Origin: CAVLCC01 sp963661535
GTDB lineage: Bacteria > Actinomycetota > Coriobacteriia > Coriobacteriales > CADBOM01
Reading direction: 5' to 3'
Assembly (NCBI GenBank): GCA_963661535.1
Contig: CAVLCC010000002.1
Coordinates: 1 to 64,000 of the forward strand
DNA length: 64,000 bases
Shown here piece by piece: positions 1 to 8,859 of the stretch. The stretch's first letter is position 1. Every line of letters begins with the position of its first letter. The notes beneath the pieces were generated by a model that searched no databases, was not told the origin of the DNA, and worked only from the letters and a program-made list of their open reading frames with translations. Both the position numbers and the translations under genes were made by a program.

Positions 1-446
1 TGAGTGTTTTAGGATTTATAACTTCTAAGGCTTTTTTCATGCCTGCACGCCATATGTTGCAAGCGTATTTGTTTGTCTTAACTCCTACTGAAGATGTGGC
101 AAGCGTTGCACCTTTGGGTATGCCCTCAAAGCAAAAAATCAAATGAGCGTGAGTCTGAATATTGAAGTGTTGGAATAACTTTTAGCCCGTGTTGTTGCCA
201 CAGATGACCTAGAGCGCGTGAACGATAAACGTTCCATATCTGCATAGGCAAAGGCATATCTAGGTATAGTGAAAAATCAGGGGTTAGAACACAATCAAAC
301 TTCTTTAGAAGTTCTATGTAATCTAGAGGTCTATTCCATAGCCACTCGAACTGATAGTCATCTATAAAGAAGTGCAAACCCGTTTTATAGTCGGTTGCGC
401 TTTTCGCATAATTAAATTCTGATAGTATCGCTATTAGTTCGCAGGT
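1..446 (-). pseudogene. DUF4417 protein, frame-disrupted, 3' end beyond window edge
   Basis: The minus strand encodes a DUF4417-type protein (family function unknown, often found in phage and mobile contexts). The core motif HFFIDDYQFE is followed by FDCVLTPDFSLYLDMP and IWNVYRSRALG, typical of the family. After SFDF the frame meets a stop at 126-128. Shifting by one base restores the expected continuation (FCFEGIPKG, then TSSVGVKTNKY and WRAGMKKALEVINPKTL) to the window edge. The shift lies at the six-A run 133-138, where five would keep the frame. Upstream homology (NYAKSATDYKTG) also reads back past the TTG at 377 to an in-frame TGA at 447-449 with no good start. So it is either a decayed gene or one with sequencing errors in homopolymers. 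The family call rests on pattern recognition. Confidence 0.7.
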
Positions 447-510
447 TCATTCGCTATGGTTATGAATTATTTTAAACTTGAGATATTTTGGGGCTTCTAA
501 AACACTCTAA

Positions 511-540
511 AAAAAGAAAACCGTCAAAATATGACGGTTT
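511..540 (-). terminator. Intrinsic terminator after tRNA-Phe
   Basis: A perfect 9-bp stem (AAACCGTCA at 518-526, TGACGGTTT at 532-540) with a 5-nt loop is followed on the minus strand by a U-rich tract (complement of 511-517). It lies about 20 nt downstream of tRNA-Phe and ends that transcript. Confidence 0.8.
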
Positions 541-557
541 ACCGGTGATTGTTTAGA

Positions 558-633
<76 letters not shown>

Positions 634-643
634 GCAGGAATGT

Positions 644-671
644 ATTCTACCATCGTTTGTAAATATGTCAA
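644..671 (-). promoter_or_regulatory. Sigma-70-type promoter of tRNA-Phe
   Basis: On the minus strand a perfect -35 box TTGACA (671-666) is followed after 16 bp by TAGAAT (649-644). The -10 box ends about 10 nt before the mature tRNA 5' end at 633, the expected geometry for a stable-RNA promoter. Confidence 0.75.
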
Positions 672-740
672 AGAAAGTTATTGTTTGTACCCACGGACGG
701 CATTTTAAGCCAACTTTTGCGCACGTACGTAACTTCGCAA

Positions 741-783
741 ACTAACCGCAACACTAACCGCAACGTTTCAAACTAAACGCAAC
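741..783. repeat. Three copies of a 12-bp direct repeat
   Basis: ACTAACCGCAAC occurs head to tail at 741-752 and 753-764, and a third copy with one change (ACTAAACGCAAC) lies at 772-783. The block lies between the xerC stop and the tRNA-Phe promoter. A loose inverted repeat (TTTCAAACT / AGTTTGAAA) flanks the third copy. Function unknown; it could be a protein-binding site for the tRNA promoter. Confidence 0.55.
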
Positions 784-852
784 AGTTGCATTAAGTTTGA
801 AAAAAGATAAGTCTCTTACCCTTAATGAACAAAATCCTCGTAACTTTCCATA

Positions 853-1794
853 CTAATTTCCGCCGCGGGGATGAGCCATTGCATGAACATTCTTTAGATG
901 TTCAGCCGATAAGTGAGTATATATTTGAGTTGTAGATAAACTAGAATGTCCCAAAAGTTCTTGGACAGTTCTCAAGTCTGCGCCTCCTTCTAACATGTCA
1001 GTGGCAAACGAATGTCTTATATCGTGTGGAGTAAAGCTTGTATCTAGTCCAGCGAGTTCAAGCGTGTCTTTAAACATCTTTCTAATTGCAACTGAAGTCA
1101 TAGGATTGCCCCTAGTTGATAAAAAAAGTCCCTCACTTGGTTGTTTAGATTTTGCTTCTAATTGAGGTCTAGCAGTTCTAATATAAATTTTTAAAGACCC
1201 AATTGCAAAATCATGTATAGGAACAATACGTTCCTTTGACCCTTTGCCAAATACTTTTATTTGTCGTTGCGAAAAGTCTACGTCCAAAACTTTCATTCCA
1301 GATATTTCTGAAATTCTTGCACCAGAAGCATACATAAGTTCAAGTATTGTTTGATTACGAAGTGCTTTTGCACTGTTGTCTTGCCATACAGACAAAAGTG
1401 CAGCAATATCGCTAGACATCAAACGTCTAGGCAATGCCTTAGTTTTTTTGGGAGCAGACACAACAGAAAGAGGACTGGCTTTGATATCCTCATCTGCAAC
1501 CAGCCATTTATAAAACGACTTAGCTGCAGACAACTTGCGGTTAATGCTACTTCTTGAGTATCCTTGCGTGTTCAAAAAACCCATATAAGCTCGCATTTGT
1601 TTATGCGTTACATCAAGCAAGTTAATATCATTATCAAATAGCCATTCAATAAATCCGTCTAAATCTGTTCTATATGCATCTACTGTATTTTGAGAATAAC
1701 GCCTAGCCATCTTAAGAGATAAAAGAAATCTATCTTCTAGTTCATTGGCTAAATTTTGTTTATCTTCAGAAATATTTATAGTCCTCTCTACCAA
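853..1794 (-). CDS. xerC: Tyrosine recombinase XerC/XerD-type
   Basis: Site-specific recombinase of the type that resolves chromosome dimers at dif. The 313 residues are the normal Xer length, with an N-terminal SAM-like core-binding domain (about 18-105) and a C-terminal catalytic domain. All active-site residues are visible: R160 (ASGARISE), K184 (GKGSKER), H257 and R260 (HDIRHSFA), H283 (LLGHSSL) and the nucleophile Y292 (QIYTH). It follows trmFO with a 70-nt gap, an arrangement common in Firmicutes and Coriobacteriia for the housekeeping enzyme, so it is probably not a phage integrase despite the nearby tRNA. The start at 1794 is TTG with no clear ribosome binding site, so the N-terminus is uncertain. 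Confidence 0.88.
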   Translation of the reverse strand: MVERTINISEDKQNLANELEDRFLLSLKMARRYSQNTVDAYRTDLDGFIEWLFDNDINLLDVTHKQMRAYMGFLNTQGYSRSSINRKLSAAKSFYKWLVADEDIKASPLSVVSAPKKTKALPRRLMSSDIAALLSVWQDNSAKALRNQTILELMYASGARISEISGMKVLDVDFSQRQIKVFGKGSKERIVPIHDFAIGSLKIYIRTARPQLEAKSKQPSEGLFLSTRGNPMTSVAIRKMFKDTLELAGLDTSFTPHDIRHSFATDMLEGGADLRTVQELLGHSSLSTTQIYTHLSAEHLKNVHAMAHPRGGN

Positions 1795-1864
1795 ATCACA
1801 AATTATTTATATACAAAACGTTCTTTTGTTTAAAACTTCAATAATTCAATCTTCAACAATAAAT

Positions 1865-3250
1865 CTACTCAACAAAATATTCGCTCAGCATCGGATGAAT
1901 TCTGTTTTCCCTATCTGGATCACAAGTTATAATTTGAAGGTTTTCTAGCTGTTCAATATAATCTTTTAAACTCTGCTTAGCACGTTTGGCATAAGCACGA
2001 TATCGCTCTTGCTTGTTTTTAATTTTAGGTTGAATTGGTTCTAAAATTCCAAAATTAACATGCATGGGTTGATAGTTTTTTACATTGGCATCACTTGCAT
2101 ATTGACACAGTGCCCCAAACATTGTGTGACGTGGAAGTTCTGGGATTGTTTTGCTTTCCATGTGAGCATATGCAAAAAGTGCAGCCATAAGACCTGAGGC
2201 AATTGCCTCGCAATATCCTTCTGTTCCAGTAATTTGTCCAGCAAATCTAAGATTTGGATTATCTTTAGAAACAAATCCAGCATTTAGAGCATGAGGCGAG
2301 TCTATAAATGTATTCCTATGCATAACTCCATATCTTAAAAATTCTGCATTTTTAAGCGCTGGAATCATTCTAAACACGCGTTCTTGCTCCGAAAATTTTA
2401 GATTAGTCTGAAAGCCAACAAGATTATATGCAGTACAATGCTCATTTTCACTTCTGAGCTGAGCTACCGCCCAAGGTCGATGTCCCGTATTTGGGTCAAC
2501 AAGTCCTACCGGTTTTAGTGGACCAAAACGCAGTGCATCAAGCCCAGTTCTTGCAATTTCTTCAACAGGCTGGCATGCAGAAAATAATTCTTTTCTCTCA
2601 AAATCTTTTGGAATTGCACGCCCTGCATTAACAAGCTCTGCAATAAATGCTTCGTATTCTTCTTTGCCAAGCGGAGCGTTAAAATAATCAGCTCCCCCTT
2701 TTCCATATCTAGATTGAGCAAAGACTTTATTTTGATCTATTGAATCAAACGAAACTATAGGAGCAGCTGCATCATAAAACGACATAAAATCTGTTCCCAA
2801 AACTCTCTGGATTGATGCAGCCATAGAATCAGACGTGAGGGGACCTGTTGCAATTATAGTTGGCACGTCTATATTATCTATATCTTCAAGTTCCTCATGA
2901 ACTACATGGATATGAGGATTTGTTTTAATTGCATCGCTAATACGCCCAGAAAATATATCTCTGTCAACAGCTAGAGCTTTGCCTGCGCGAACAGATGATA
3001 AAAAAGCAATCTCTATTAGCTTAGAATCTAGCATAGACAGCTCGTATTTTAAAATACCTGCAGCAGTTGCCCCATCTAGACTTTTAAGAGAATTAGAACA
3101 AACAAGCTCTCCAAACTCACCCGTATGGTGAGCAGGTGTGCTTTTTTGGGGTCTCATCTCATATAAAGTTACATCAACACCTCTGCTTGCAAGTTGTAAT
3201 GCAGCCTCAGAACCTGCTAATCCACCACCAACTACAACAACCTCACTCAT
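1865..3250 (-). CDS. trmFO: Methylenetetrahydrofolate-tRNA-(uracil-54-C5)-methyltransferase TrmFO
   Basis: Folate- and FAD-dependent enzyme that makes ribothymidine at tRNA position 54. The 461 residues are slightly longer than the usual 435-450. The N-terminal FAD-binding glycine motif is VVVGGGLAGSEAA (about 4-16). The family signature EFGELVCSNSLKS contains the conserved Cys51. A second conserved Cys lies in LFSACQPVEEIA, and the C-terminal PFAM GIDA-like region contains GQITGTEGYCEA. ATG at 3250 is preceded by AAGGAA. It lies downstream of dprA (47-nt gap) and upstream of xerC in one minus-strand run. Confidence 0.95.
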   Translation of the reverse strand: MSEVVVVGGGLAGSEAALQLASRGVDVTLYEMRPQKSTPAHHTGEFGELVCSNSLKSLDGATAAGILKYELSMLDSKLIEIAFLSSVRAGKALAVDRDIFSGRISDAIKTNPHIHVVHEELEDIDNIDVPTIIATGPLTSDSMAASIQRVLGTDFMSFYDAAAPIVSFDSIDQNKVFAQSRYGKGGADYFNAPLGKEEYEAFIAELVNAGRAIPKDFERKELFSACQPVEEIARTGLDALRFGPLKPVGLVDPNTGHRPWAVAQLRSENEHCTAYNLVGFQTNLKFSEQERVFRMIPALKNAEFLRYGVMHRNTFIDSPHALNAGFVSKDNPNLRFAGQITGTEGYCEAIASGLMAALFAYAHMESKTIPELPRHTMFGALCQYASDANVKNYQPMHVNFGILEPIQPKIKNKQERYRAYAKRAKQSLKDYIEQLENLQIITCDPDRENRIHPMLSEYFVE

Positions 3251-3297
3251 AAGCTCATTCCTTCTTAAAAGACATTTGCTCTTCTTATTTGTGCTTT

Positions 3298-4233
3298 CTA
3301 AATAATACTCGAAACAGCAAGCTTTGGGTCTATTCCAAATCTTCCATCTGGATACCTTACCACCATGCCCCTTGTTTCTAATGCCGAAATTTTGCGCATT
3401 GCCACAAGTGTATCTGAGCCTATTGACTCTATTACCTGATCAACAGTCATAGGTGCAGCTGCCAACATATTCAAAACTCTCATTTGCATATTATCAATCA
3501 TTCCTAGGTCTTTTGCATTGTCATCAGTATCCATTGCATTCTTGTTCGATATAGGAAATATACTATTAAGTGCTTCAGAAAAACTTGTATCGTCAATTAT
3601 TGGCATTGCCCCTTGTGCAATTAATGTGTTAGAACCCTTAGATTCTCGTGAAAAAATTGAACCAGGAACCACAAGCACATCTCTATTAGAAGAAAGTGCA
3701 AAATCAGCTGTAGAAAATGTCCCACTAGGCAGTCCAGCTTCTACTATAAGAATGGCACGAGACAAACCAGCTATGATTCTATTTCTTTTTACAAAAGCCC
3801 ATTTTTGAGGAGAGGCGCCCCATTCTAATTCAGAAATAACAGCACCGCCACTGCTAATTATCTGTTCAAATAATCCCTTAGCACGTTTGGGATAAGCCAC
3901 GTCTGCCCCCGAACCCAAAACTGCAATAGTTGTTCCACCGGCTTCTAGCGCTCCTTTATGAGCTGCTTGATCACATCCTATAGCCCCGCCCGAAATCACA
4001 GGTATACCGCGTTTTGCTGCAATAGATGCAAAACGATGTGCGCAAGCTAGTCCATATGGTGTAGCTTTTCTAGCACCAACAATTGCAAGACTTGGTTTTA
4101 TTGCATCTTTATTGCCATAAACATAGAGTCTAAGTGGAGGTTTTTCTATGTCTTCCAAAATGGAAGGATATCCCTTTCTCTCTAAACATAAAACCTCTTT
4201 ATCACCGTCGCTATCTATAAGTAATTCAGACAT
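3298..4233 (-). CDS. dprA: DNA-processing protein DprA
   Basis: Loads RecA on incoming single-stranded DNA during transformation. Its extended Rossmann fold is seen in LAIVGARKATPYG (about 49-61), SGGAIGCDQAAH and GSGADVAYPKRA, followed by PSGTFSTADFAL and VPGSIFSRESKGSN. A C-terminal winged-helix (DML1-like) segment of about 60 residues ends the 311-residue protein. It starts 6 nt after comM stops, and its ribosome binding site AAGGGG lies inside the comM end, so the two are translationally coupled. Together with comM and yraN this is the usual DNA-uptake/recombination cluster. Confidence 0.95.
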   Translation of the reverse strand: MSELLIDSDGDKEVLCLERKGYPSILEDIEKPPLRLYVYGNKDAIKPSLAIVGARKATPYGLACAHRFASIAAKRGIPVISGGAIGCDQAAHKGALEAGGTTIAVLGSGADVAYPKRAKGLFEQIISSGGAVISELEWGASPQKWAFVKRNRIIAGLSRAILIVEAGLPSGTFSTADFALSSNRDVLVVPGSIFSRESKGSNTLIAQGAMPIIDDTSFSEALNSIFPISNKNAMDTDDNAKDLGMIDNMQMRVLNMLAAAPMTVDQVIESIGSDTLVAMRKISALETRGMVVRYPDGRFGIDPKLAVSSII

Positions 4234-4238
4234 TTTGT

Positions 4239-5966
4239 CTACCCCTTATCTTGCATACGAAACATTGTTGCTTCACTAACATGATCTGCGCTAACATGTT
4301 CAGACTGCTCAATATCTGCAATAGTTCTTGCAACCTTTAAAACTTTCATAATGCCCCTCCCGCTCATAGTATGAGCTCTTGCAATATCTTCCATATAAGA
4401 AATAACTTTGCCGTCCATTTTGCATTGAGCTATAAGAGATCTGTCTTTGCCAGTTTTTAGTTTTGAAATTCCAGTTTCCCTATCTTTTCTTTCTATGCTG
4501 CACACAAAATTATCTTCCAAATCCTCTGTGCTAGAACTTTGGATATCTGAGCTAGAATATCTGTGCTTTGCAAACTCTCTAGCAGATAAAACTCCTTTAT
4601 ACAGTTCTTCAGAAGAAACCCCTGTGCCCGTTAACATAACTGATTTAGGGTCACTCCTGCTAACGTTAACCATCATGTCAAACCTGTCTATAAGAGGACC
4701 TCCAATTTTAGATTGATACTGTCTAACTGCGCCAGGGGCACATGTGCATTGCTTTTCTAAGTCTCCCAAATATCCACAAGGGCAAGGGTTAGCAGCACCT
4801 AGCAATAAAAATTTAGCTGGAAATTTATACACTCCATCTGCTCTAGCCAATACAACAACACCTTCCTCTATAGGCTGTCTTAGCATCTGAAGAACACGGC
4901 TGCTAAACTCCGGCATCTCATCTAAAAACAAAACTCCATTATGACTAAGTGATACCTCACCAGGTGTTAAAGGAACACCTCCTCCCATAATTCCAGCAGG
5001 AGTTGCACTATGATGTGGAGATCTAAATGGACGCCTCCCCTCAAGAATCGACTTAAACGAAAGTCCCGACACAGAATGAATCATAGCAGCCTGAAGACGC
5101 TCTTCTTCATCTAGCAAAGGCATTATTGTTGGAAGTCTTCTTGCTAACATAGTTTTGCCAGACCCAGGTGGTCCTATCATTAAAATACTGTGATTTCCGG
5201 CAGCTGCAATTTGCATAGCTCTCTTTGGAAAGTCTTGCCCTGCTATATCCGAATAATCTAGCTGTTCATTATTTGAATTATCACAGCTTCCTAAAACAGT
5301 ATCTCCATCACTGCAAGCAATTTGAGTTGAGTTATCAAGAAGACACATATCATCACTAAGCTGGTGTGAACTTGCATATTGAGACTTATCATCAGGTTCT
5401 ATCTGTTGATCTTCTGCTGCATGTGATACATCACACTCATCATCACCTTTATCTAGTGAATCATCAAATATCTCAACTAGCTCGCCTAGATTTTTTGCGA
5501 TCAGGTGTCTGCCGGGCAAAACCATAGATAAATCATCAGCAGTTTGCCCAGTAACCAAAGAACCCCCGCTGCCACGCACCATCATAGCAAAAGCCAAAAG
5601 CCCATGAACGCTCCTAATCATTCCTCCAAGAGATAACTCTCCAACAAATGTGCGTCCAGCAACAACTTGAGTTTTAATTTGTCCAGTGCTAGCAAGTATT
5701 CCTAGGGCAATAGGCAAATCAAATCCCGAGCCTACTTTCTTAAGTGAACTAGGTGCCAAATTTACTACAATGTTTGCATTTGGAACATCAAAACCTGTTG
5801 CGCGAATTGCTGATCTAACTCGCAACTTAGATTCTTGAACTGCCGAATCGGGCAATCCCACGATAGATATACCTGGGAGCCCTGCTCCAACGCTAACCTC
5901 AACATTTACAGGAATTGCTTCAACACCTCGCAAGGTTGCTCCCAAAACCGTGCATCTTCCTCGCAA
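4239..5966 (-). CDS. comM: ComM/YifB family Mg-chelatase-like AAA ATPase
   Basis: Helicase of the ComM family that promotes branch migration during natural transformation. The N-terminal ChlI domain (about 1-125, with GLPGISIVGLPDSAVQES) leads into an AAA+ core with Walker A GPPGSGKT (265-272), then the sensor region LFLDEMPEF and a C-terminal Mg_chelatase_C region. An Asp/Ser-rich insertion of about 65 residues (about 170-238) separates the two parts and is not typical of the family; it is probably disordered. The four-Cys motif around CPCGYLGDLEKQCTC is conserved in the family. The start is TTG at 5966, right after yraN (2-nt gap). The length of 575 exceeds the usual 500 because of the insertion. 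Confidence 0.93.
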   Translation of the reverse strand: MRGRCTVLGATLRGVEAIPVNVEVSVGAGLPGISIVGLPDSAVQESKLRVRSAIRATGFDVPNANIVVNLAPSSLKKVGSGFDLPIALGILASTGQIKTQVVAGRTFVGELSLGGMIRSVHGLLAFAMMVRGSGGSLVTGQTADDLSMVLPGRHLIAKNLGELVEIFDDSLDKGDDECDVSHAAEDQQIEPDDKSQYASSHQLSDDMCLLDNSTQIACSDGDTVLGSCDNSNNEQLDYSDIAGQDFPKRAMQIAAAGNHSILMIGPPGSGKTMLARRLPTIMPLLDEEERLQAAMIHSVSGLSFKSILEGRRPFRSPHHSATPAGIMGGGVPLTPGEVSLSHNGVLFLDEMPEFSSRVLQMLRQPIEEGVVVLARADGVYKFPAKFLLLGAANPCPCGYLGDLEKQCTCAPGAVRQYQSKIGGPLIDRFDMMVNVSRSDPKSVMLTGTGVSSEELYKGVLSAREFAKHRYSSSDIQSSSTEDLEDNFVCSIERKDRETGISKLKTGKDRSLIAQCKMDGKVISYMEDIARAHTMSGRGIMKVLKVARTIADIEQSEHVSADHVSEATMFRMQDKG

Positions 5967-5968
5967 GA

Positions 5969-6382
5969 CTAATCACCAACCCCAAAAGCATTTTTATGAT
6001 GACGCAAAAATGCTCTGTCCTCAGCCATTAACGTTATAGAAATAGCATCAAATCTAATTGGAAGGTCATTGTATTCGCTTTGTTCAAGATATGCCATAGC
6101 AATTTTTTCATACTTTTTTCTTTTAGTTTGCGTTATTGCTTCTTCAGGCAAACCATGTTCTATGCCACTTCTGGTTTTAACCTCCACAAACACGAGCGTT
6201 TCTTCATCAATTGCAACAATATCTACCTCTCCAAAACCACATGTCCAATTGGTGTCTATAATCTCAAACCCTCGCCTTTCTAAATATTGGCGAGCTGCTC
6301 TTTCTCCCTTTTCACCCAAAATCTTATTGTGTGATTTTTCGTTCTTTTTTTCTTTGCTTTTAATTACTGTTGCTTCCGTCAT
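5969..6382 (-). CDS. yraN: UPF0102 family YraN-like putative endonuclease
   Basis: Small nuclease-fold protein of the UPF0102/YraN family. Residues about 23-136 show the family pattern: GERAARQYLERRGFEIIDTNW, GFGEVDIVAIDEETLVFVEVK (a restriction-endonuclease-like E..D..EVK core), and the C-terminal IRFDAISI. The first 22 residues are a Lys-rich extension. ATG at 6382 has a strong ribosome binding site (AGGAGG). It is the first gene of the yraN-comM-dprA run and is preceded by an array of about 11-bp repeats. The family's biochemical activity is not established. Confidence 0.9.
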   Translation of the reverse strand: MTEATVIKSKEKKNEKSHNKILGEKGERAARQYLERRGFEIIDTNWTCGFGEVDIVAIDEETLVFVEVKTRSGIEHGLPEEAITQTKRKKYEKIAMAYLEQSEYNDLPIRFDAISITLMAEDRAFLRHHKNAFGVGD

Positions 6383-6415
6383 GGGAGCCTCCTATCTAAA
6401 ATGTTTTTTACAGTG

Positions 6416-6509
6416 AAGATAGGATGCCAAATAATTCTTACCAAAATCTTTCAGAATTCTAAACCAAATCTAAACCAGATTTAACCAAATTCTTAACCAA
6501 ATCTAAACC
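6416..6509 (-). promoter_or_regulatory. Array of ~11-bp phased direct repeats upstream of yraN
   Basis: On the minus strand, units of the form GGTTTAGATTT start at 6509, 6498, 6486, 6476, 6465 and 6442, a step of 10-12 bp (23 for the last, one degenerate unit between). Helical-turn phasing of direct repeats is typical of OmpR/PhoB-family response-regulator sites. A possible -10 box TATCTT (6421-6416) follows without a good -35. A very similar array stands in front of the OGG-type gene at the right end of the window. Confidence 0.5.
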
Positions 6510-6540
6510 AAGAAACCTACCAAGCCTAAGACTTTCAGGT

Positions 6541-7416
6541 TTACTCCGAAAACCCATCAATCAAGCTATTCATAAATTGCTCAACAGCAACCGAATGTTT
6601 AACCGCCACTTTTGTTACCAGTCCAAACTTTTTTATTGCAGGATTTTGCAAAGGTCGAATCTCCAAATTATATGGACATCGTTTTAAAATCAAAGAAGGC
6701 AAAACACTTACGCCCAGTCCAGCTTCAACCATAGCCATAACTATATAATCGTGCCAGGTCTTAAAAAATGGATTTGAAACACCTCCATATTTTGCAAATA
6801 TATCAGGCACTTCTTGGTTGTCATCTTTTTGGAGTAAAATAAATCGCTCGTTCAATAAATCTTGAGGACGGACACTCTTACCCTTTGCAAGCTCATGTCC
6901 CACCGGAAGAACCGCCATAAATTCATCACAACCCAATTGTTGAACCTTAAATTGTTTAGAACAAGGCAGTCGTGTAATGGCACAATCTGCCCGACCCTCG
7001 TCAACCCATTTGTCAATTTCAGAATAATCCCCTATCAATATCTCATAAGTTATCTGTGGACGCGTGCGCAAAAATTCCCCAATAAAACCTGGTAAATAAT
7101 GCGTAGCAAAACTTGCCATTGTTGCTATTCTAATATGTCCAACTATTGCACCATCTAAACCATGTACTGTAGATGCAAACTTATCTTGAGCTTCTATAAT
7201 TTGCCTTGCACTACTAAGCAAAGTTTCGCCTTGGCTGGTTAGGTATACCCCTGCACGAGATCTCTCAAGAAGCGTTATATTCCATTCCTGCTCTAGCGCA
7301 GATATCATCCTGCTTATTGCAGATTGCGAAAACCCTAAATCATCAGCTGCAGCACTTAGGCTGCCTAGTTCTACTGTTCTAACAAATGCACGATATCTAG
7401 TTATTGATCCATCCAT
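6541..7416 (-). CDS. LysR family transcriptional regulator
   Basis: 291 residues, the normal LysR length. The N-terminal winged helix-turn-helix spans about 1-60 (RTVELGSLSAAADDLGFSQSAISRMISALE), followed by the linker helix and an effector-binding periplasmic-binding-protein-like domain (about 90-290). ATG at 7416 has AGGAC upstream. It is divergent from an EamA transporter across a 210-bp gap with a strong inverted repeat, the classic LysR arrangement, so the exporter is its likely target. The effector is not predictable from sequence. Confidence 0.92.
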   Translation of the reverse strand: MDGSITRYRAFVRTVELGSLSAAADDLGFSQSAISRMISALEQEWNITLLERSRAGVYLTSQGETLLSSARQIIEAQDKFASTVHGLDGAIVGHIRIATMASFATHYLPGFIGEFLRTRPQITYEILIGDYSEIDKWVDEGRADCAITRLPCSKQFKVQQLGCDEFMAVLPVGHELAKGKSVRPQDLLNERFILLQKDDNQEVPDIFAKYGGVSNPFFKTWHDYIVMAMVEAGLGVSVLPSLILKRCPYNLEIRPLQNPAIKKFGLVTKVAVKHSVAVEQFMNSLIDGFSE

Positions 7417-7626
7417 TTTTTGTCCTATTCATTCGGACTAACAAATTAACGGAGATTATTTTTTCTCCAACAATATTATATATGCGAATATTGCAAGTTA
7501 TTATTTTATTACTTGCAAGTATCGAATATAAGTTTTTAACGTATCATATGAACGCAGGGTGCAATATTTGCACTTAACTACATGGTTTAAAAGACCGACT
7601 GTAATTAGCAATTAGAAGGAGAAACT
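7417..7626. promoter_or_regulatory. Divergent control region with LysR-type operator candidate
   Basis: An inverted repeat TTGCAAGT (7491-7498) / ACTTGCAA (7511-7518) with a 12-bp AT-rich centre lies midway between the divergent genes. It has the general form of a LysR-type binding site. A smaller dyad GCAATATTTGC lies at 7561-7571. A GGAGA/TCTCC hairpin (7451-7468) sits in the regulator's own leader. The EamA ribosome binding site AGAAGGAG ends 6 nt before its GTG. Confidence 0.6.
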
Positions 7627-8622
7627 GTGTTAAGTTCTAGCAAAAACCGTAGCACCAAACAATGCTATGCTAGATATATGTCTGCTCTATTTTTGTTTGG
7701 AACCAACGGCGTAATTGCAAGCGGAATTGCACTAAACAGCATCCAAATTATATTTTTTAGAACACTACTTGGCAGCATTACACTCGGAGCTATTCTGGGT
7801 ATAAGATATATTATTTTGCATATGCACTCAAAAAATGCAGGCAAATCAAATTTGCATGCAACAGCACAACCACAGAGTTCAAACTTCCAAGCACTCAAAA
7901 ACAACAAGAACACCGAGAGCACTAATTCTTATAAAGGTCTACTACTAATTATTGCATCTGGTGCTCTTATGGGATTAGACTGGATATTTCGATTTGAAGC
8001 TTATTCTCTTATTGGAGTTGCTCCTACAGCACTAATTTTTTGTTTAGGACCTGTGTTTGTGGTTGCCGTGTCTCCATTCATATTTGGAGAGAGGTTTGAA
8101 ACACGCAAAACAATAGGCTTTGCAATAGCTCTTGCAGGTGTATTGCTTGTTAGTGCTTGCAACACTGGCGGAGACAGAGAATTTAACCTCGCTGGAATTT
8201 TGCTTGCTCTAGCTTGCACATTATCTTATGCAGGAATGGTTGTATTAAACAAACTTGCACTTAATGTAAATAGAACAATCGTGCCTTTAGTGCAACTAGC
8301 TTCTGCTTTTATTACAACCGCTGTAGGTTGTGCAGCTATGGGAGAAATACCCACTTATATTCCACAAGGCAACCTTCTTCCAATATTAGTTTTAGGAGTT
8401 ATAAACACAGGTTTGGGATGTTATCTATATTTTTCAAATATGGGTGGAATTCCCGCACAATCTATAGCTATTACAGGTTATATCGAGCCTATGTTATTGG
8501 CAATTATGGCAGGACTTTTCTTGGGGGAGAGCCTCTCTATACAGCAGCTATGTGGAGCGGCTCTAATAACATGCGGGGTATTAGGGTGTGAATTAAAGCC
8601 TCGTGCACGCGCCCTAAATTAG
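7627..8622 (+). CDS. EamA family (DMT superfamily) transporter
   Basis: 331-residue integral membrane protein with two EamA repeats of about five helices each. The first runs about 16-60 plus 100-175, and the second about 185-325 (GILLALACTLSYAGMVVLNK, GYIEPMLLAIMAGLFLGE, where the E-P in the last repeat is typical). A hydrophilic Asn/Ser-rich loop of about 45 residues (about 62-105) interrupts the first repeat. Family members export metabolites or amino acids; the substrate is unknown. The start is GTG at 7627 with AAGGAG six bases upstream. Divergent from the LysR gene. Confidence 0.9.
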   Translation: MLSSSKNRSTKQCYARYMSALFLFGTNGVIASGIALNSIQIIFFRTLLGSITLGAILGIRYIILHMHSKNAGKSNLHATAQPQSSNFQALKNNKNTESTNSYKGLLLIIASGALMGLDWIFRFEAYSLIGVAPTALIFCLGPVFVVAVSPFIFGERFETRKTIGFAIALAGVLLVSACNTGGDREFNLAGILLALACTLSYAGMVVLNKLALNVNRTIVPLVQLASAFITTAVGCAAMGEIPTYIPQGNLLPILVLGVINTGLGCYLYFSNMGGIPAQSIAITGYIEPMLLAIMAGLFLGESLSIQQLCGAALITCGVLGCELKPRARALN

Positions 8623-8678
8623 CGAACCTAAAAAATTAGTCAGTCCTCCCTAAAACCTAATTTCTTTTCAGGTTCGCT
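8621..8678 (+). terminator. Hairpin after the EamA gene
   Basis: AGCGAACCT (8621-8629) pairs perfectly with AGGTTCGCT (8670-8678), and AAATTAG / CTAATTT extend the pairing inside. No strong U-run follows, so it is a long, weaker terminator candidate. 8679-8859 holds nothing else recognisable. Confidence 0.5.
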
Positions 8679-8859
8679 AGACCGCTTTAATATGGGTGTT
8701 AACGCAAAAAAGACGTTAGTTCATTTTATGCGAAAAGGTTTATTTTTTGCGAGCCATTGAAATAAATCTTTTGCAGCTATTTTGTGCAAAAAACACGACC
8801 TAGCTGTGGAGATTATCTTTATTTCATGTTTATTTTATGTGTGGTATTTTCTCGTGAAT

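Noticed and set aside
853..1794. Tyrosine recombinase as a phage integrase using the adjacent tRNA-Phe
   Set aside because: Length, motif set and synteny with trmFO fit housekeeping XerC; no duplicated tRNA end is visible nearby.
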